Part shown: positions 50,203 through 59,478 of the stretch, piece by piece
Numbering within the stretch: the stretch's first letter is position 1
How the letters are laid out: each line of letters starts with the position of its first letter
Assembly: GCA_902494625.1 (NCBI GenBank)
Contig: CABUUB010000003.1
Span: 3,905 to 67,904, forward strand
DNA: 64,000 nucleotides
From: an uncultured Collinsella sp.
GTDB taxonomy: Bacteria > Actinomycetota > Coriobacteriia > Coriobacteriales > Coriobacteriaceae
Direction: 5' to 3'
Notes under the pieces: model-generated
Told to the model about the DNA's origin: nothing
Databases searched by the model: none
What the model saw: only the letters and a program-made list of their open reading frames with translations
Position numbers and translations under genes: made by a program

Positions 50203-50985
50203 TTATGCGGCGGAGGCGTCCTCCTCGTCTAGCGCAGCAAAGAGTTTCTTGCCGTCGAGCAAGCGCGTGCTGACGTTTTTCATGCGGCTGACCTCAACGG
50301 TGCGCAGGGTGTCGTCGGCGCCTCGGGTGTCGTAGACCGTTCCCAGCAGATACGAGACGCCATCGCGTTGCCTGATGGCAAAGGGCCGGACCGTCATCCG
50401 CACCACCTCGGTTTCGCCGCGTGCCGTGACGCTCGAAATATCAAAGCTCACCGTGGTTCCGTGGTCGATGGCCTGCTCGATGAGCTCGCAGGTGTCGATG
50501 CGCTTGACGGGCGTGCGCGTGGCCTTGGTGGATTTGCTGCCGGCACTTGGAGCAGGCTCGGGTGCATCGAGGTAACCGCGAACGTCGGCACTCGCCATGG
50601 CGACCAAGTGCTGAGCCATGCTTTTTCGAATGGCGATGGGCGTGGAGCGGTTGCGCATGACCATGCCGTGGAGCCGGATGATTTCCTCGTCGGTGAGCGG
50701 ACGGGTCAAGAGCCGATACCCCACGCCGCGCTTGTACTCAATTTCGTATCCGGCATGGCGAAGTGCGGAGATGGCGGTGTAGATGCTGCGCCGCGCCGCC
50801 GAAATGGGCATGCGGGCGGGGTCGTCGGGATGGGCGAGGCGCCGGATCAACTCATCGGAAAGCATGGCCTTGTCCTCGCCGGTGTTCTCGCTTAATAGTT
50901 GCAGGATGCGAACGGCGCGATAGGCTGCCATCGAGGCGGCGCCTCTAGTCGTGGTGTCGTAGGTTTCAACAGCGGTTTCGGTCAT
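50203..50985 (-). CDS. WYL-domain transcriptional regulator
   Basis: A 260-residue regulator with an N-terminal winged HTH (AYRAVRILQLLSENTGEDKA, RRSIYTAISALRHAGYEIEY) and a C-terminal WYL-type domain (VRPFAIRQRDGVSYLLGTVYD) thought to bind nucleic acid or nucleotides. ATG 50985 with AAAGGA is preferred to the GTG three codons earlier. A Ser/Lys/Thr-rich linker lies at about residue 145-165. Target genes unknown; it is separate from the ABC operon and from asnS. Confidence 0.83.
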   Translation of the reverse strand: MTETAVETYDTTTRGAASMAAYRAVRILQLLSENTGEDKAMLSDELIRRLAHPDDPARMPISAARRSIYTAISALRHAGYEIEYKRGVGYRLLTRPLTDEEIIRLHGMVMRNRSTPIAIRKSMAQHLVAMASADVRGYLDAPEPAPSAGSKSTKATRTPVKRIDTCELIEQAIDHGTTVSFDISSVTARGETEVVRMTVRPFAIRQRDGVSYLLGTVYDTRGADDTLRTVEVSRMKNVSTRLLDGKKLFAALDEEDASAA

Positions 50986-51243
50986 GGTGCCCACGTCCTT
51001 TCCGTTTTGGGTGGCAACGGTATGGAGCCTAGGACGCGGGGTTTTTCCAGGGGCGCAGGGCGCTCTGGGCGGTCGGTAGTCGTCGGCAAACGGCGGTTCG
51101 AGTTTTCAACAGTCCTGCTCAACTGACCAAAAGCTTGCCAAAAGCTTGACGGATGCTGTTGAAAAAAGCGTCTCTCGACCGATGCCGAGAGACGCTTGTG
51201 CGATGAGAGTTGGCGTGTGGCGACGCGAGCTAGCGTCCGACGA

Positions 51244-52647
51244 TTAGAAGTCGGCGTTGCCCACGGTGCGCGGGTGCGGCAGGACGTCGCGGATGTTGCC
51301 CACGCCCGTCAGGTACATGACCAAGCGCTCAAAGCCCAAGCCGTAGCCGGCGTGCTTGCAGGAGCCATAGCGGCGCAGGTCCAGATAGTACTTGTACTGC
51401 TCGGGGGCCATGCCCAGATCCTTAATTCGACCTTCGAGCAGGTCCAGGCGCTCTTCGCGCTGGGAGCCACCGATAATCTCGCCGATGCCCGGCACCAGGC
51501 AGTCGGCGGCGGCGACGGTCTTGCCGTCGTCGTTCATGCGCATGTAGAAGGCCTTGATCTCTGCCGGGTAGTCGGTTACGAAGGTCGGGCGCTTAAAGTG
51601 CTCCTCGGTCAGGAAGCGCTCGTGCTCGGTCTGCAGGTCGATGCCCCAGCTGACGGGGTAATCAAACTGGTGGCCAGCAGCGACTGCCTGCTCCAGGATC
51701 TCGACGGCCTCGGTGTAGGTAACGCGGGCAAAGTCAGAGTTTGCCACGTGGTCCAGGCGCTCGATCAGTCCCTTGTCCACAAACTTGTTGAGCATGTTGA
51801 GCTCGTCGGGGCAGGTGGCCATAACGTCCTTAAGGACGTACTTGAGCATGGCCTCGGCGTTATCCATGTAGTCGTTCAGATCGGCAAAGGCCATCTCGGG
51901 CTCGATCATCCAAAACTCGGCGGCGTGGCGCGTGGTGTTGGAGTTCTCGGCGCGGAAGGTGGGGCCAAAGGTGTACACGTCGCCAAAGGCCATGGCAAAG
52001 TTCTCGGCATTGAGCTGGCCGGACACGGTGAGGCTCGCATGCTTGCCAAAGAAGTCCTGGCTCCAGTCGACCTCGCCGGACTCGGTGAGGGGCGGATTTT
52101 TGGGGTCGAGCGTGGTCACGCGGAACATCTCGCCGGCACCCTCGCAGTCACTCGTGGTGATGATGGGGGTGTTGACGTAGACAAAGCCCTGCTCCTGGAA
52201 GAAGCGGTGGATGGCGGCAGCCGCGACAGAGCGGATGCGGAACACGGCACGGAATAGGTTGGTGCGCGGGCGCAGGTGCTGCTGGGTGCGCAGGAACTCG
52301 ACGGTTGCGCGCTTCTTCTGCAGCGGGTAATCCGGGGCGCTGACGCCCTCGACCTCGATGGAGGTGGCAGAAAGCTCGAAAGGCTGGGGCGCATCGGGGG
52401 TCAGCTTGACGGTGCCGATGCAGATGAGGGCGGCCGAGACGTTTTGGTGGGCGATCTCGTCGTAGTTGTCGAGCGCCTCGCGGTTCATGACGACCTGCAG
52501 GTCGCGGAAGCAGCTGCCGTCGTTGAGCGTAACAAAGCCAAAGTTCTTCATGTCGCGGACGGACTTGACCCAGCCGGCGACGGTGACAGTCTGGCCGCCG
52601 AGCGACTCGGCATCGGCGTAGAGCTGCGCGATTTTGGTGCGGTTCAC
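51244..52647 (-). CDS. asnS: Asparaginyl-tRNA synthetase
   Basis: Class II synthetase that charges tRNA-Asn. The 467 residues have the OB-fold ([21 protein letters not shown]), motif 2 ([20 protein letters not shown]) and motif 3 ([15 protein letters not shown]). The GTG at 52647 with GGAGG just upstream gives the standard length; upstream ATGs add an unlikely extension. With asnB also present, the cell can both make asparagine and charge it directly. Confidence 0.95.
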   Translation of the reverse strand: MNRTKIAQLYADAESLGGQTVTVAGWVKSVRDMKNFGFVTLNDGSCFRDLQVVMNREALDNYDEIAHQNVSAALICIGTVKLTPDAPQPFELSATSIEVEGVSAPDYPLQKKRATVEFLRTQQHLRPRTNLFRAVFRIRSVAAAAIHRFFQEQGFVYVNTPIITTSDCEGAGEMFRVTTLDPKNPPLTESGEVDWSQDFFGKHASLTVSGQLNAENFAMAFGDVYTFGPTFRAENSNTTRHAAEFWMIEPEMAFADLNDYMDNAEAMLKYVLKDVMATCPDELNMLNKFVDKGLIERLDHVANSDFARVTYTEAVEILEQAVAAGHQFDYPVSWGIDLQTEHERFLTEEHFKRPTFVTDYPAEIKAFYMRMNDDGKTVAAADCLVPGIGEIIGGSQREERLDLLEGRIKDLGMAPEQYKYYLDLRRYGSCKHAGYGLGFERLVMYLTGVGNIRDVLPHPRTVGNADF

Positions 52648-52759
52648 GTATCCTCCCATAACGGTTGAATGATAGTTATCCATACAGTTCGATATTCTAG
52701 CAGCTCGGCTCATTTGGGCTATACAGATAAGGCATTGGCGGGATGGTTTTTCAAACGAA

Positions 52760-52791
52760 AAGCGCCCGCGGCCAAATGGTCGCGGGCGCTT
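52760..52791 (-). terminator. Terminator of the EIIA gene
   Basis: Minus-strand AAGCGCCCGCG / CGCGGGCGCTT with a 10-base loop, followed by TTCGTTTG. Confidence 0.75.
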
Positions 52792-52828
52792 GACGAGGTG
52801 CCTTTTGGCTGTGTGGCGCGGGGCCTGG

Positions 52829-53392
52829 CTACTTGGTCTTGGCAACCAGCAGCGGGTCGCCAAGCTTGACGAGCGGGTTGCCGCCGATAAGCGTTCCAGA
52901 CTCGCCGACATGGTCGATGCTCTTAAGACGATCGAGCTCGGAGACGATGACGGTCACGATGTCCTCGTGACCGGCGGCCTTGATGGCCTCGCGGTCGAAG
53001 CTGATGAGCGGCTGGCCTGCCTTGACCACATCGCCCATCTCGACAAAGCGGGCAAAACCCTTGCCGTTCATTTCCACGGTGCCCAGGCCGACATGGATGA
53101 ACACGCGCAGGCCGTCTTCGGTAATCATGCCGATGGAGTGGTTGGTGACGGTGGTGGCACCGATGCGGCCGTTGGCGGGCGCATAGATGGTGCCGGTAAT
53201 GGGCTCGATGCCATAGCCCTGGCCAAGCATGCCCGAGGCGATCGTCTCGTCAGGGACCTCGTCCAGGTTGACGAGCACGCCGTTGACGGGGGCATAGATG
53301 ACGCCTTCGCGGGTGGCGAAGCTTGCTGCGGGCGGAACGGACGCCTCGCCCGTCGAGGTGAAGGTGGACTTAAACGAATCGAGCAGACCCAT
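52829..53392 (-). CDS. crr: PTS glucose-type EIIA component (Crr-like)
   Basis: Soluble phosphocarrier between HPr and EIIB proteins. The 187 residues have the EIIA-Glc core with both active-site histidines: His85 in [11 protein letters not shown] and His100 in [12 protein letters not shown], the latter expected to be phosphorylated. An N-terminal extension of about 25 residues precedes the core. GGAGG supports ATG 53392. It is a free-standing gene; both PTS permeases in the window lack EIIA, so it may serve them. A regulatory role like E. coli Crr is not implied. Confidence 0.9.
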   Translation of the reverse strand: MGLLDSFKSTFTSTGEASVPPAASFATREGVIYAPVNGVLVNLDEVPDETIASGMLGQGYGIEPITGTIYAPANGRIGATTVTNHSIGMITEDGLRVFIHVGLGTVEMNGKGFARFVEMGDVVKAGQPLISFDREAIKAAGHEDIVTVIVSELDRLKSIDHVGESGTLIGGNPLVKLGDPLLVAKTK

Positions 53393-53636
53393 AGTTGCCT
53401 CCAACTTAAATAGGCGCATATCGCGCGCTTGGTTTGCCGGAAACGTTTCATATATGTTTCGCGGCTTGGTCAACGCCCCCTATTTTACGCTGCTCAGCGA
53501 TACCTCTGAGCTGGGATTATGTGATATATCAGTTGAAGGGAAACTTATTGCTGGAGTGTTTCTGCGCCACGGGTTCAAGTGGGGTACGCTTGAAGGCGAA
53601 AAACAAGGGCGCATAATTTGCGCGAAGGGAGCACAT

Positions 53637-54536
53637 ATGATTGTCGAGAACCATGCGCTGTGGGGCGAGGAACCGACCGAGGAATATCCGGCGACGTTTA
53701 CGTATTTGGGTGCCGAGCCGCTGCCCGATAAGCCGAATGGCCGCCGCCCTGCTGTGATTATCTGCGGCGGAGGTGCGTTTACGCATATCGCTCTGCATGA
53801 GCAGGATCCCGTGGCGTTTGCGTTTTTGGATCACGGTTACCAGGCCTTTGTGCTCAACTATGTCACGAGTGACACGGGCGATGTGAGCTTTCCGCACCCG
53901 CAGGCAGACCTTGCCAAGATGGTCGCCACGGTGCGCGCCAACGCCGACGAGTGGCATGTCGATCCCAAGCGCGTGTGCGTCGTGGGGTTCTCGGCGGGCG
54001 GCATGATCTGCGCTTCGCTGGCAACGCAATGGAAGACTGGTCCCTTCGCGGGCCTGGCAGGGGCGCGTCCGGACGACATTCGTCCCGATGCCGTGGTGCT
54101 GGGCTATCCATTGCTCGACTTTGCCTATGTGCGTGACATGCAGGCGCGCGATCCGCGCATTGACTTGCGTGTGCCCAAGACGGGCGGCAAGACGGGGCGC
54201 GATTTGCTCAACGACTACCTGTCGATGGTGACGGGCGGCGAGGCAACTGACGAGCATCTGGCCGACATCTGCCCCACCACGCATGTTTCGCGTCAGATGC
54301 CACCGACCTTTGTGTGGGGCGTGTCCGACGACAAGACGGCGCCGATCGCGCAGGTCTACCCGTTTGCGCAGCGCATGGCCGAGGAGGGCGTTGCATGCGA
54401 GATGCACGTCTTCGACCAGGGTGGTCACGGCCTTTCGCTCGGCAACGCCAACACCGCGGTCGACAACGAGGACAAGCAGGTGGCAGTCCGTCCCTGGATC
54501 CGCCTGGCCTTCCGCTTCCTCGAGCGCCATCTGTAA
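53637..54536 (+). CDS. Alpha/beta hydrolase (BD-FAE/esterase-like)
   Basis: A 299-residue serine hydrolase. It has the oxyanion-loop sequence IICGGGAFTH, nucleophile Ser119 in GFSAGG, Asp in VSDDKTAP and catalytic His in DQGGHGLS, the layout of carbohydrate- or short-chain esterases. No signal peptide, so cytoplasmic. AAGGGAG fixes ATG 53637. Similar genes in gut actinobacteria are called acetyl esterases or xylanase-like; the substrate is unknown. A palindromic repeat just after its stop may terminate it. Confidence 0.85.
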   Translation: MIVENHALWGEEPTEEYPATFTYLGAEPLPDKPNGRRPAVIICGGGAFTHIALHEQDPVAFAFLDHGYQAFVLNYVTSDTGDVSFPHPQADLAKMVATVRANADEWHVDPKRVCVVGFSAGGMICASLATQWKTGPFAGLAGARPDDIRPDAVVLGYPLLDFAYVRDMQARDPRIDLRVPKTGGKTGRDLLNDYLSMVTGGEATDEHLADICPTTHVSRQMPPTFVWGVSDDKTAPIAQVYPFAQRMAEEGVACEMHVFDQGGHGLSLGNANTAVDNEDKQVAVRPWIRLAFRFLERHL

Positions 54537-54569
54537 GAGTAAGAGGGCCAGCCCCATCCCGTCCCTCAT

Positions 54570-54636
54570 AACTTGCGGTGAAATAGTTCCAATTAAAGTC
54601 ACGGGGCTTTAAACAGGAACTATTCCACCGCAACTT
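54570..54636. repeat. GTTGCGGTG palindromic repeat, copy 2
   Basis: AACTTGCGGTGAAATAGTTC plus C (54570-54590) pairs at 19 of 21 positions with 54616-54636, followed by CGTTTTG. The ends match copy 1 at 20721-20788; the loops are unrelated. Confidence 0.75.
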
Positions 54637-54709
54637 CGTTTTGATCTGTTGGAGACGGAGGAAAATGGATCATTTTGTCGAGGGAGCGGGCGGCTGTTTC
54701 TGCTCCCGC

Positions 54710-54925
54710 GGGAAACCACGTCCCGTTTGGGAAATCGTGACCCGTTTTGGGCGCAGATTCCGGGTCGCAGTTTCCCCGAGGGGCTCGATCGGGAAATCGC
54801 ATCCCAGTCTGAGCGCCGATTCCGGGCTGCAGTTTCCGCTAGATGCCTCAACCGGAAAGCCCGTCCCGTTTAGGTGTTCCGGAGTGGGATTCGGTTTCCG
54901 CAACAGGCCCGTCTGGGAAGCAATG
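54710..54925. repeat. Degenerate 62-bp tandem repeat before feoAB
   Basis: GGGAAATCG starts at 54729 and 54791, CGGAAAGCC at 54853 and TGGGAAGCA at about 54914, a period of 61-62 bp. Units share GATTCCGGG and GCAGTTTCC words; the first two units are most alike and later ones decay. There is no gene in this stretch. It is not CRISPR-like, as spacers and repeats diverge together. Confidence 0.6.
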
Positions 54926-55000
54926 GCCCAGAATTCCCCTTGCACCGATCTGTCGATTGAACGTCGTTGTGTGTTCACGCTATCATGTAAGCTTAAAATT

Positions 55001-55029
55001 GGTTAGCCATGGCAAACGGTTAGCCATGG
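55001..55029 (+). promoter_or_regulatory. Tandem operator-like repeat upstream of feoAB
   Basis: GGTTAGCCATGG occurs at 55001-55012 and 55018-55029 (17-bp period), and 55002-55017 (GTTAGCCATGGCAAAC) is a near-perfect palindrome. The TTAGCC half-site and position suit a DtxR/IdeR-type iron repressor, but this is an inference. Confidence 0.5.
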
Positions 55030-55076
55030 TGAACATAAATACAACGCCCTGCGGGCGCCGGGGGAGGAACACGGAC

Positions 55077-57437
55077 GTGAAGCTCGATACACTCGAGATT
55101 GGAAAGGACGCCGTTGTCGCATCGGTGGCATCGGACGATCAGGCACTCCGACAGCATATTTTGGACATGGGTCTAACGCCGGGCACCGAAGTCACCATGA
55201 TGAAGTACGCCCCCATGGGTGACCCGCTCGAGATCCGCCTGCGTGGCTACGAGTTGACACTGCGTAAGGACGATGCCGCTCGCATCGAGCTCGTGGGTAT
55301 TCACGACACCGATACGGGTCCGCGCGCTAACGCCGCAATCGGCACGACGGAGCATCCGGCCCTGGGCGAGGGGACGTATTCGCCCCGTGCGGCAAAGACG
55401 GCCGTGCCAGAGGGCGCGCCGCTGCACTTTGCCCTCGCCGGCAACCAAAACTGCGGCAAGACCACGTTATTCAACCAGCTGACGGGCTCCAACCAGCACG
55501 TCGGTAACTTTCCCGGCGTGACGGTCGACCGCAAAGATGGCACCATCCGTAACCATCCCGAGGCGAGCGTTACCGACCTGCCCGGCATTTACTCCCTGTC
55601 GCCGTACACAGGCGAGGAAGTCGTGAGCCGTCAGTTCATCCTCGACGAGCGTCCGGACGCCATCATCGACATCATTGACGCCACCAACATCGAGCGCAAC
55701 CTGTACCTGACACTGCAGCTCATGGAGCTTGACCGTCCTATGGTCATCGCGCTCAACATGATGGACGAGGTGACCGCCAACGGCGGCGCCGTAGACGTCA
55801 ACTTGCTCGAGAGCCTGTTGGGCGTGCCCGTTGTCCCCATTAGCGCTGCCCGCAACGAGGGCATCGGCGAGCTGGTGGACCACGCCCTGCACGTGGCACG
55901 GTTCCGCGAGCGCCCCGGTCGCCTGGACTTTTGCGCGCCCGACGGTCCGGACGGCGGTGCACTGCATCGCTGCATTCACGGCATTGCTAACCTGATCGAG
56001 GACCATGCCGTGACGGCGCACATCCCGGTGCGCTTTGCGGCGACCAAGCTGGTCGAGGGCGATGAGCTGGTAACCGAGGCGCTTCACCTGGATCGCAACG
56101 AGCTCGACGCTATCGAGCACATCATCACCCAGATGGAGGGCGAGGCCGGCACTGACCGCCTGTCTGCGCTGGCGGACATGCGCTTTAGCTTTATCGGCGA
56201 TGTGTGCGGGCGCTGCGTCGTCAAGCCGCACGAAAGTCGCGAACACGTGCGCTCTGTCAAAATCGACCGCATTCTGACGGGTCGCTATACGGCCATTCCG
56301 GCGTTTCTGTTGATCATGGGCCTCGTCTTTTGGCTGACGTTTGGCGTGATCGGCGCGGCGTTGCAGGGACTCATGGAGGACGGTATCGCTGCCATCATCG
56401 CCTCGGCCGATGCGGGCCTCAAGGCGTTCGGTACCAACGACGTGGTGCGCTCGCTGGCTGTCGACGGCGTGCTTACGGGCGTGGGCAGTGTGCTGACCTT
56501 CCTGCCGATTATCGTCGTGCTCTTTTTGTTCCTCTCCATTCTGGAAGACTCCGGATACATGGCGCGCGTGGCCTTTGTCATGGATAAGGTGTTGCGTCGC
56601 TTTGGTCTGTCGGGCCGCAGTTTCGTGCCCATGCTCGTCGGCTTTGGCTGCACCGTGCCAGCTATCATGTCGACCCGTACGCTCCCATCCGAGCACGACC
56701 GCAAGATGACGGTCATGCTCACGCCGTTTATGAGCTGCTCAGCCAAGCTGCCGGTTTACGGCTTGCTGTGCGGGGCGTTTTTCCCGCAGGCGACGGTTCC
56801 CGCCATGGTCTCGCTCTATCTGATCGGTATCGTGGTCGGCTGCGTCGCGGCTTTGGTGCTCAACCGCACGGCATTTAAGGGCGACCCGGTGCCGTTTATC
56901 ATGGAGCTCCCCAATTACCGCCTGCCGAGCGTCAAGACGACGGTGATGCTGGCATGGGATAAGGCCAAGGACTTTATTACCAAGGCTTTTACCATTATCT
57001 TTGCCGCTACCGTGGTCATCTGGTTCCTTCAGACGTTCGACATTCGCTTTAATGTGGTCGCCGATCAGTCGCAGAGTCTACTTGCCGGTCTGGGTAGCAT
57101 CATCGCGCCGGTGTTGGCCCCGCTCGGCTTTGGCGATTGGCGTGCATCCACGGCGCTCGTCACGGGGCTCATTGCCAAGGAGAGCGTCATCTCGACGCTC
57201 ACGGTGCTTTTGGGCGCAACGTCGCCCGCGGCGCTGTCAACTATGTTTTCGCCGTTTACCGCTTACGTGTTCCTGGTCTTTACGCTGCTGTACCCGCCCT
57301 GCGTGGCGTCCATCGGCGCCGTCAAGAGCGAGTTGGGCGCGCGCTATGCCGTGGCCGTATTCGCGTTTCAGGTCGCCGTTGCCTGGATCGTGGCGTTTGT
57401 CGTGCATTCGGCGGGCATATTGCTGGGGTTGGCTTAG
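55077..57437 (+). CDS. feoB: Ferrous iron transporter, FeoA-FeoB fusion
   Basis: Fe(II) uptake across the membrane. Residues 1-75 are a FeoA SH3-like domain (LDMGLTPGTEVTMMKYAPMG), followed by a linker and the FeoB GTPase with G1 GNQNCGKTT (122-130), G3 DLPGIYSLSP and NMMD (G4), then two Gate domains with about ten helices (GFGCTVPAIMSTRTL, FMSCSAKLPVYGLLCGAFFPQ). GTG 55077 has GGAGG nine bases before it; an ATG at 55026 lacks a site. In most bacteria FeoA is separate, so this fused form is notable. Tandem operator-like repeats precede it. Confidence 0.93.
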   Translation: MKLDTLEIGKDAVVASVASDDQALRQHILDMGLTPGTEVTMMKYAPMGDPLEIRLRGYELTLRKDDAARIELVGIHDTDTGPRANAAIGTTEHPALGEGTYSPRAAKTAVPEGAPLHFALAGNQNCGKTTLFNQLTGSNQHVGNFPGVTVDRKDGTIRNHPEASVTDLPGIYSLSPYTGEEVVSRQFILDERPDAIIDIIDATNIERNLYLTLQLMELDRPMVIALNMMDEVTANGGAVDVNLLESLLGVPVVPISAARNEGIGELVDHALHVARFRERPGRLDFCAPDGPDGGALHRCIHGIANLIEDHAVTAHIPVRFAATKLVEGDELVTEALHLDRNELDAIEHIITQMEGEAGTDRLSALADMRFSFIGDVCGRCVVKPHESREHVRSVKIDRILTGRYTAIPAFLLIMGLVFWLTFGVIGAALQGLMEDGIAAIIASADAGLKAFGTNDVVRSLAVDGVLTGVGSVLTFLPIIVVLFLFLSILEDSGYMARVAFVMDKVLRRFGLSGRSFVPMLVGFGCTVPAIMSTRTLPSEHDRKMTVMLTPFMSCSAKLPVYGLLCGAFFPQATVPAMVSLYLIGIVVGCVAALVLNRTAFKGDPVPFIMELPNYRLPSVKTTVMLAWDKAKDFITKAFTIIFAATVVIWFLQTFDIRFNVVADQSQSLLAGLGSIIAPVLAPLGFGDWRASTALVTGLIAKESVISTLTVLLGATSPAALSTMFSPFTAYVFLVFTLLYPPCVASIGAVKSELGARYAVAVFAFQVAVAWIVAFVVHSAGILLGLA

Positions 57438-57751
57438 GGGCGCGTTGATGCTCCGCGCTTTTGGGCGAGCAACAATTAAACAAATATGAGCCAAAATACC
57501 GGTAATTGTCGGCCTGCGGGGACTGTCCTACGCTGCAGGTTGCCGTTCGCTGCCTATTTGCTGCCGTTTGCGGATTCGTAAATACTTGCAATCGTCGGTC
57601 GATTTAACCGCATTACGCGATGCCGATGCACATTTTTTGTGCCCCTTTCTACAATCACTTTGTGTCTATTGCCGAGCATGTCTTCCGTTTCGCCTGTGTG
57701 GGGACGTGGGGTGCAATAGTCGTTTGTAGAGGCTCATTGAGGAGGGAATTG
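57438..57751. other. Intergenic stretch without a recognised element
   Basis: About 310 bases between feoAB and the next PTS gene. I see no gene, strong terminator or tRNA; only weak promoter-like words such as TACAAT at 57650-57655. Confidence 0.5.
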
Positions 57752-59416
57752 ATGAAAGAAAAATTCCAATCGTTCGGAAAGGCAATGCTCGTTCCGATTA
57801 CGCTCATTGCCATTTCCGGTCTCTTTTTGGGTATCGGTAGCGTTTTTACGACCGAACTGACCCTTGTGTCCCTTGGCGTTAATTGGGACTGGTATGCCGC
57901 TTCGCCGCTCTTTACGTTCTTCTCGGTATTTAAGGGTCTCGGCGAGGTAATCATTGGAAACCTCGGTGTTTTGTTTGCTGTCGGCTGCGCCTTCTCCTTG
58001 TCTCGCAAAGAGAAGGGCTGGGCTGCCTTTTCTGCCCTTGTCTGCTATCTCACCATGCTCAAGACGGTTGAGATTCTGCTTGGAGCAGCTGGCTTGGCTG
58101 CCGACAATACAACGGTGGAAGCTCTTCAGAAGGTCGGCCTTACGTCCATTCAGGCGAGTGAGCAGTCCGCACTCTACACTACCTCGCTCGGCTTTTTTGG
58201 CTACAGCTCTGGTGTCTTTGGCGGCATTATCGTGGGCTGCCTGGTCGCCTGGATCACCGGCCGCTTTTACAAGACCAAGCTTCCAACGGCGCTGGCGTTT
58301 TTTGCGGGCAGTCGAACGGTCCCCATTGTATCGCTGATCGCCGGTGGCATCCTGGGCGGCATTATGTACTTCGTCTGGCCCGTCATCGGTGGATGCTTCT
58401 CGGGTATTGCGACGTTCGTGAAAGGCTCCGGTCTGGTCGGTACGTTTGTCTATCGCTGGGTGCTCGAGAGCCTTGTGCCGTTTGGCTTGCATCCGTTGCT
58501 CGAGACGCCCATGTATTGGACTGAGCTTGGCGGCTCCATGGTCGTCGATGGAACGCGCGTGGTGGGCAATAGCGCCATTCAGCTTGCACAGCTCGCTTCT
58601 CCCAGCAGTGACAAGCTCTTGGTTAGGGCCTTCATGGCTGGCTATGGCATTAACGATTACGCGTTGTTCCCGGGCATCGCCCTTGCTATGTGGTCTTGTG
58701 CCAAGCCCCAGAACCGCAAGAAGGTTGCTGGTCTTTTAATCCCCACAGTGATTTCGACTGTTTTCTTTGGCGTTACGGAGCCTATTCTCTTTACGTTCCT
58801 GTTTGCCGCCCCCTGGCTCTACTTTGGCGTTTACGCTCCGCTTTCCGGACTGGGTGAAGTTCTCTCGGAGGCAATGGGCGTTTCGGTGTACCAGGGAAAT
58901 ATCAAGGACCTGATCCCATTCTTATTCCGCCCCGAGAAGCTTAATCTGCTTCCATACCTTATCCTGCTCCCCGCCTTTTTCCTGGCAGCTTTCTTCCTCT
59001 TCCGGTTCTTTATTACTAAGTTCGATATCAAGACGCCCGGTCGAGACGATGGTGACGATATTGAGTTGATCAACAGCAGAGCCGAGTTCGAGGCAAAGGC
59101 CGCTGAGGCAAAGGGCGAGTCTGATAGCACTCCCGAGAAGGCAGTCCAGGGCCGTGCGGCCAAGGACAGCGCGCTTGCTGTTGGCATTGTCGAAGCGCTT
59201 GGTGGAGCCGACAACATTGATGATCTTGACAACTGCATCTCACGTCTTCGCGTGATTGTCAAGGATGGTTCTAAGGTTGCAGACGACGAGGTGTTCACCA
59301 AGAATCTTGAAGCTATGGGCGTTATCCGCCTGAGCGACAAGGCAATCCAGGTCATTTACGGTCCTCGTGTCGGCGAAGTCGCTTCTGAGGTGCACGAAGT
59401 TCTCGGTGACGAGTAA
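57752..59416 (+). CDS. PTS glucose/maltose-type transporter subunit EIICB
   Basis: Membrane permease of 554 residues. The EIIC domain has about ten helices (LVPITLIAISGLFLGIGSVF, FGVTEPILFTFLFAAPWLY); the C-terminal EIIB domain carries the phospho-cysteine Cys495 in LDNCISRLRV. No EIIA domain. GAGGAGGG fixes ATG 57752. Domain order and sequence type resemble MalX/AglA-like alpha-glucoside permeases, and the GH4 enzyme nearby supports an alpha-glucoside substrate. A convergent RpiR-type regulator gene lies next to it. Confidence 0.9.
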   Translation: MKEKFQSFGKAMLVPITLIAISGLFLGIGSVFTTELTLVSLGVNWDWYAASPLFTFFSVFKGLGEVIIGNLGVLFAVGCAFSLSRKEKGWAAFSALVCYLTMLKTVEILLGAAGLAADNTTVEALQKVGLTSIQASEQSALYTTSLGFFGYSSGVFGGIIVGCLVAWITGRFYKTKLPTALAFFAGSRTVPIVSLIAGGILGGIMYFVWPVIGGCFSGIATFVKGSGLVGTFVYRWVLESLVPFGLHPLLETPMYWTELGGSMVVDGTRVVGNSAIQLAQLASPSSDKLLVRAFMAGYGINDYALFPGIALAMWSCAKPQNRKKVAGLLIPTVISTVFFGVTEPILFTFLFAAPWLYFGVYAPLSGLGEVLSEAMGVSVYQGNIKDLIPFLFRPEKLNLLPYLILLPAFFLAAFFLFRFFITKFDIKTPGRDDGDDIELINSRAEFEAKAAEAKGESDSTPEKAVQGRAAKDSALAVGIVEALGGADNIDDLDNCISRLRVIVKDGSKVADDEVFTKNLEAMGVIRLSDKAIQVIYGPRVGEVASEVHEVLGDE

Positions 59417-59478
59417 AACGCGCAAGTGGCTTTCAATTGCATAGCGCAATTCCAGGGCTTGGCTTCCTATCGCATGAT

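Noticed and set aside
51244..52911. Longer asnS starting upstream of 52647
   Set aside because: The extra N-terminal 88 residues run antisense through the terminator between asnS and the EIIA gene and have shadow-like composition.
54710..54925. CRISPR array
   Set aside because: Repeats are degenerate, contiguous without unique spacers, and no cas genes are near.
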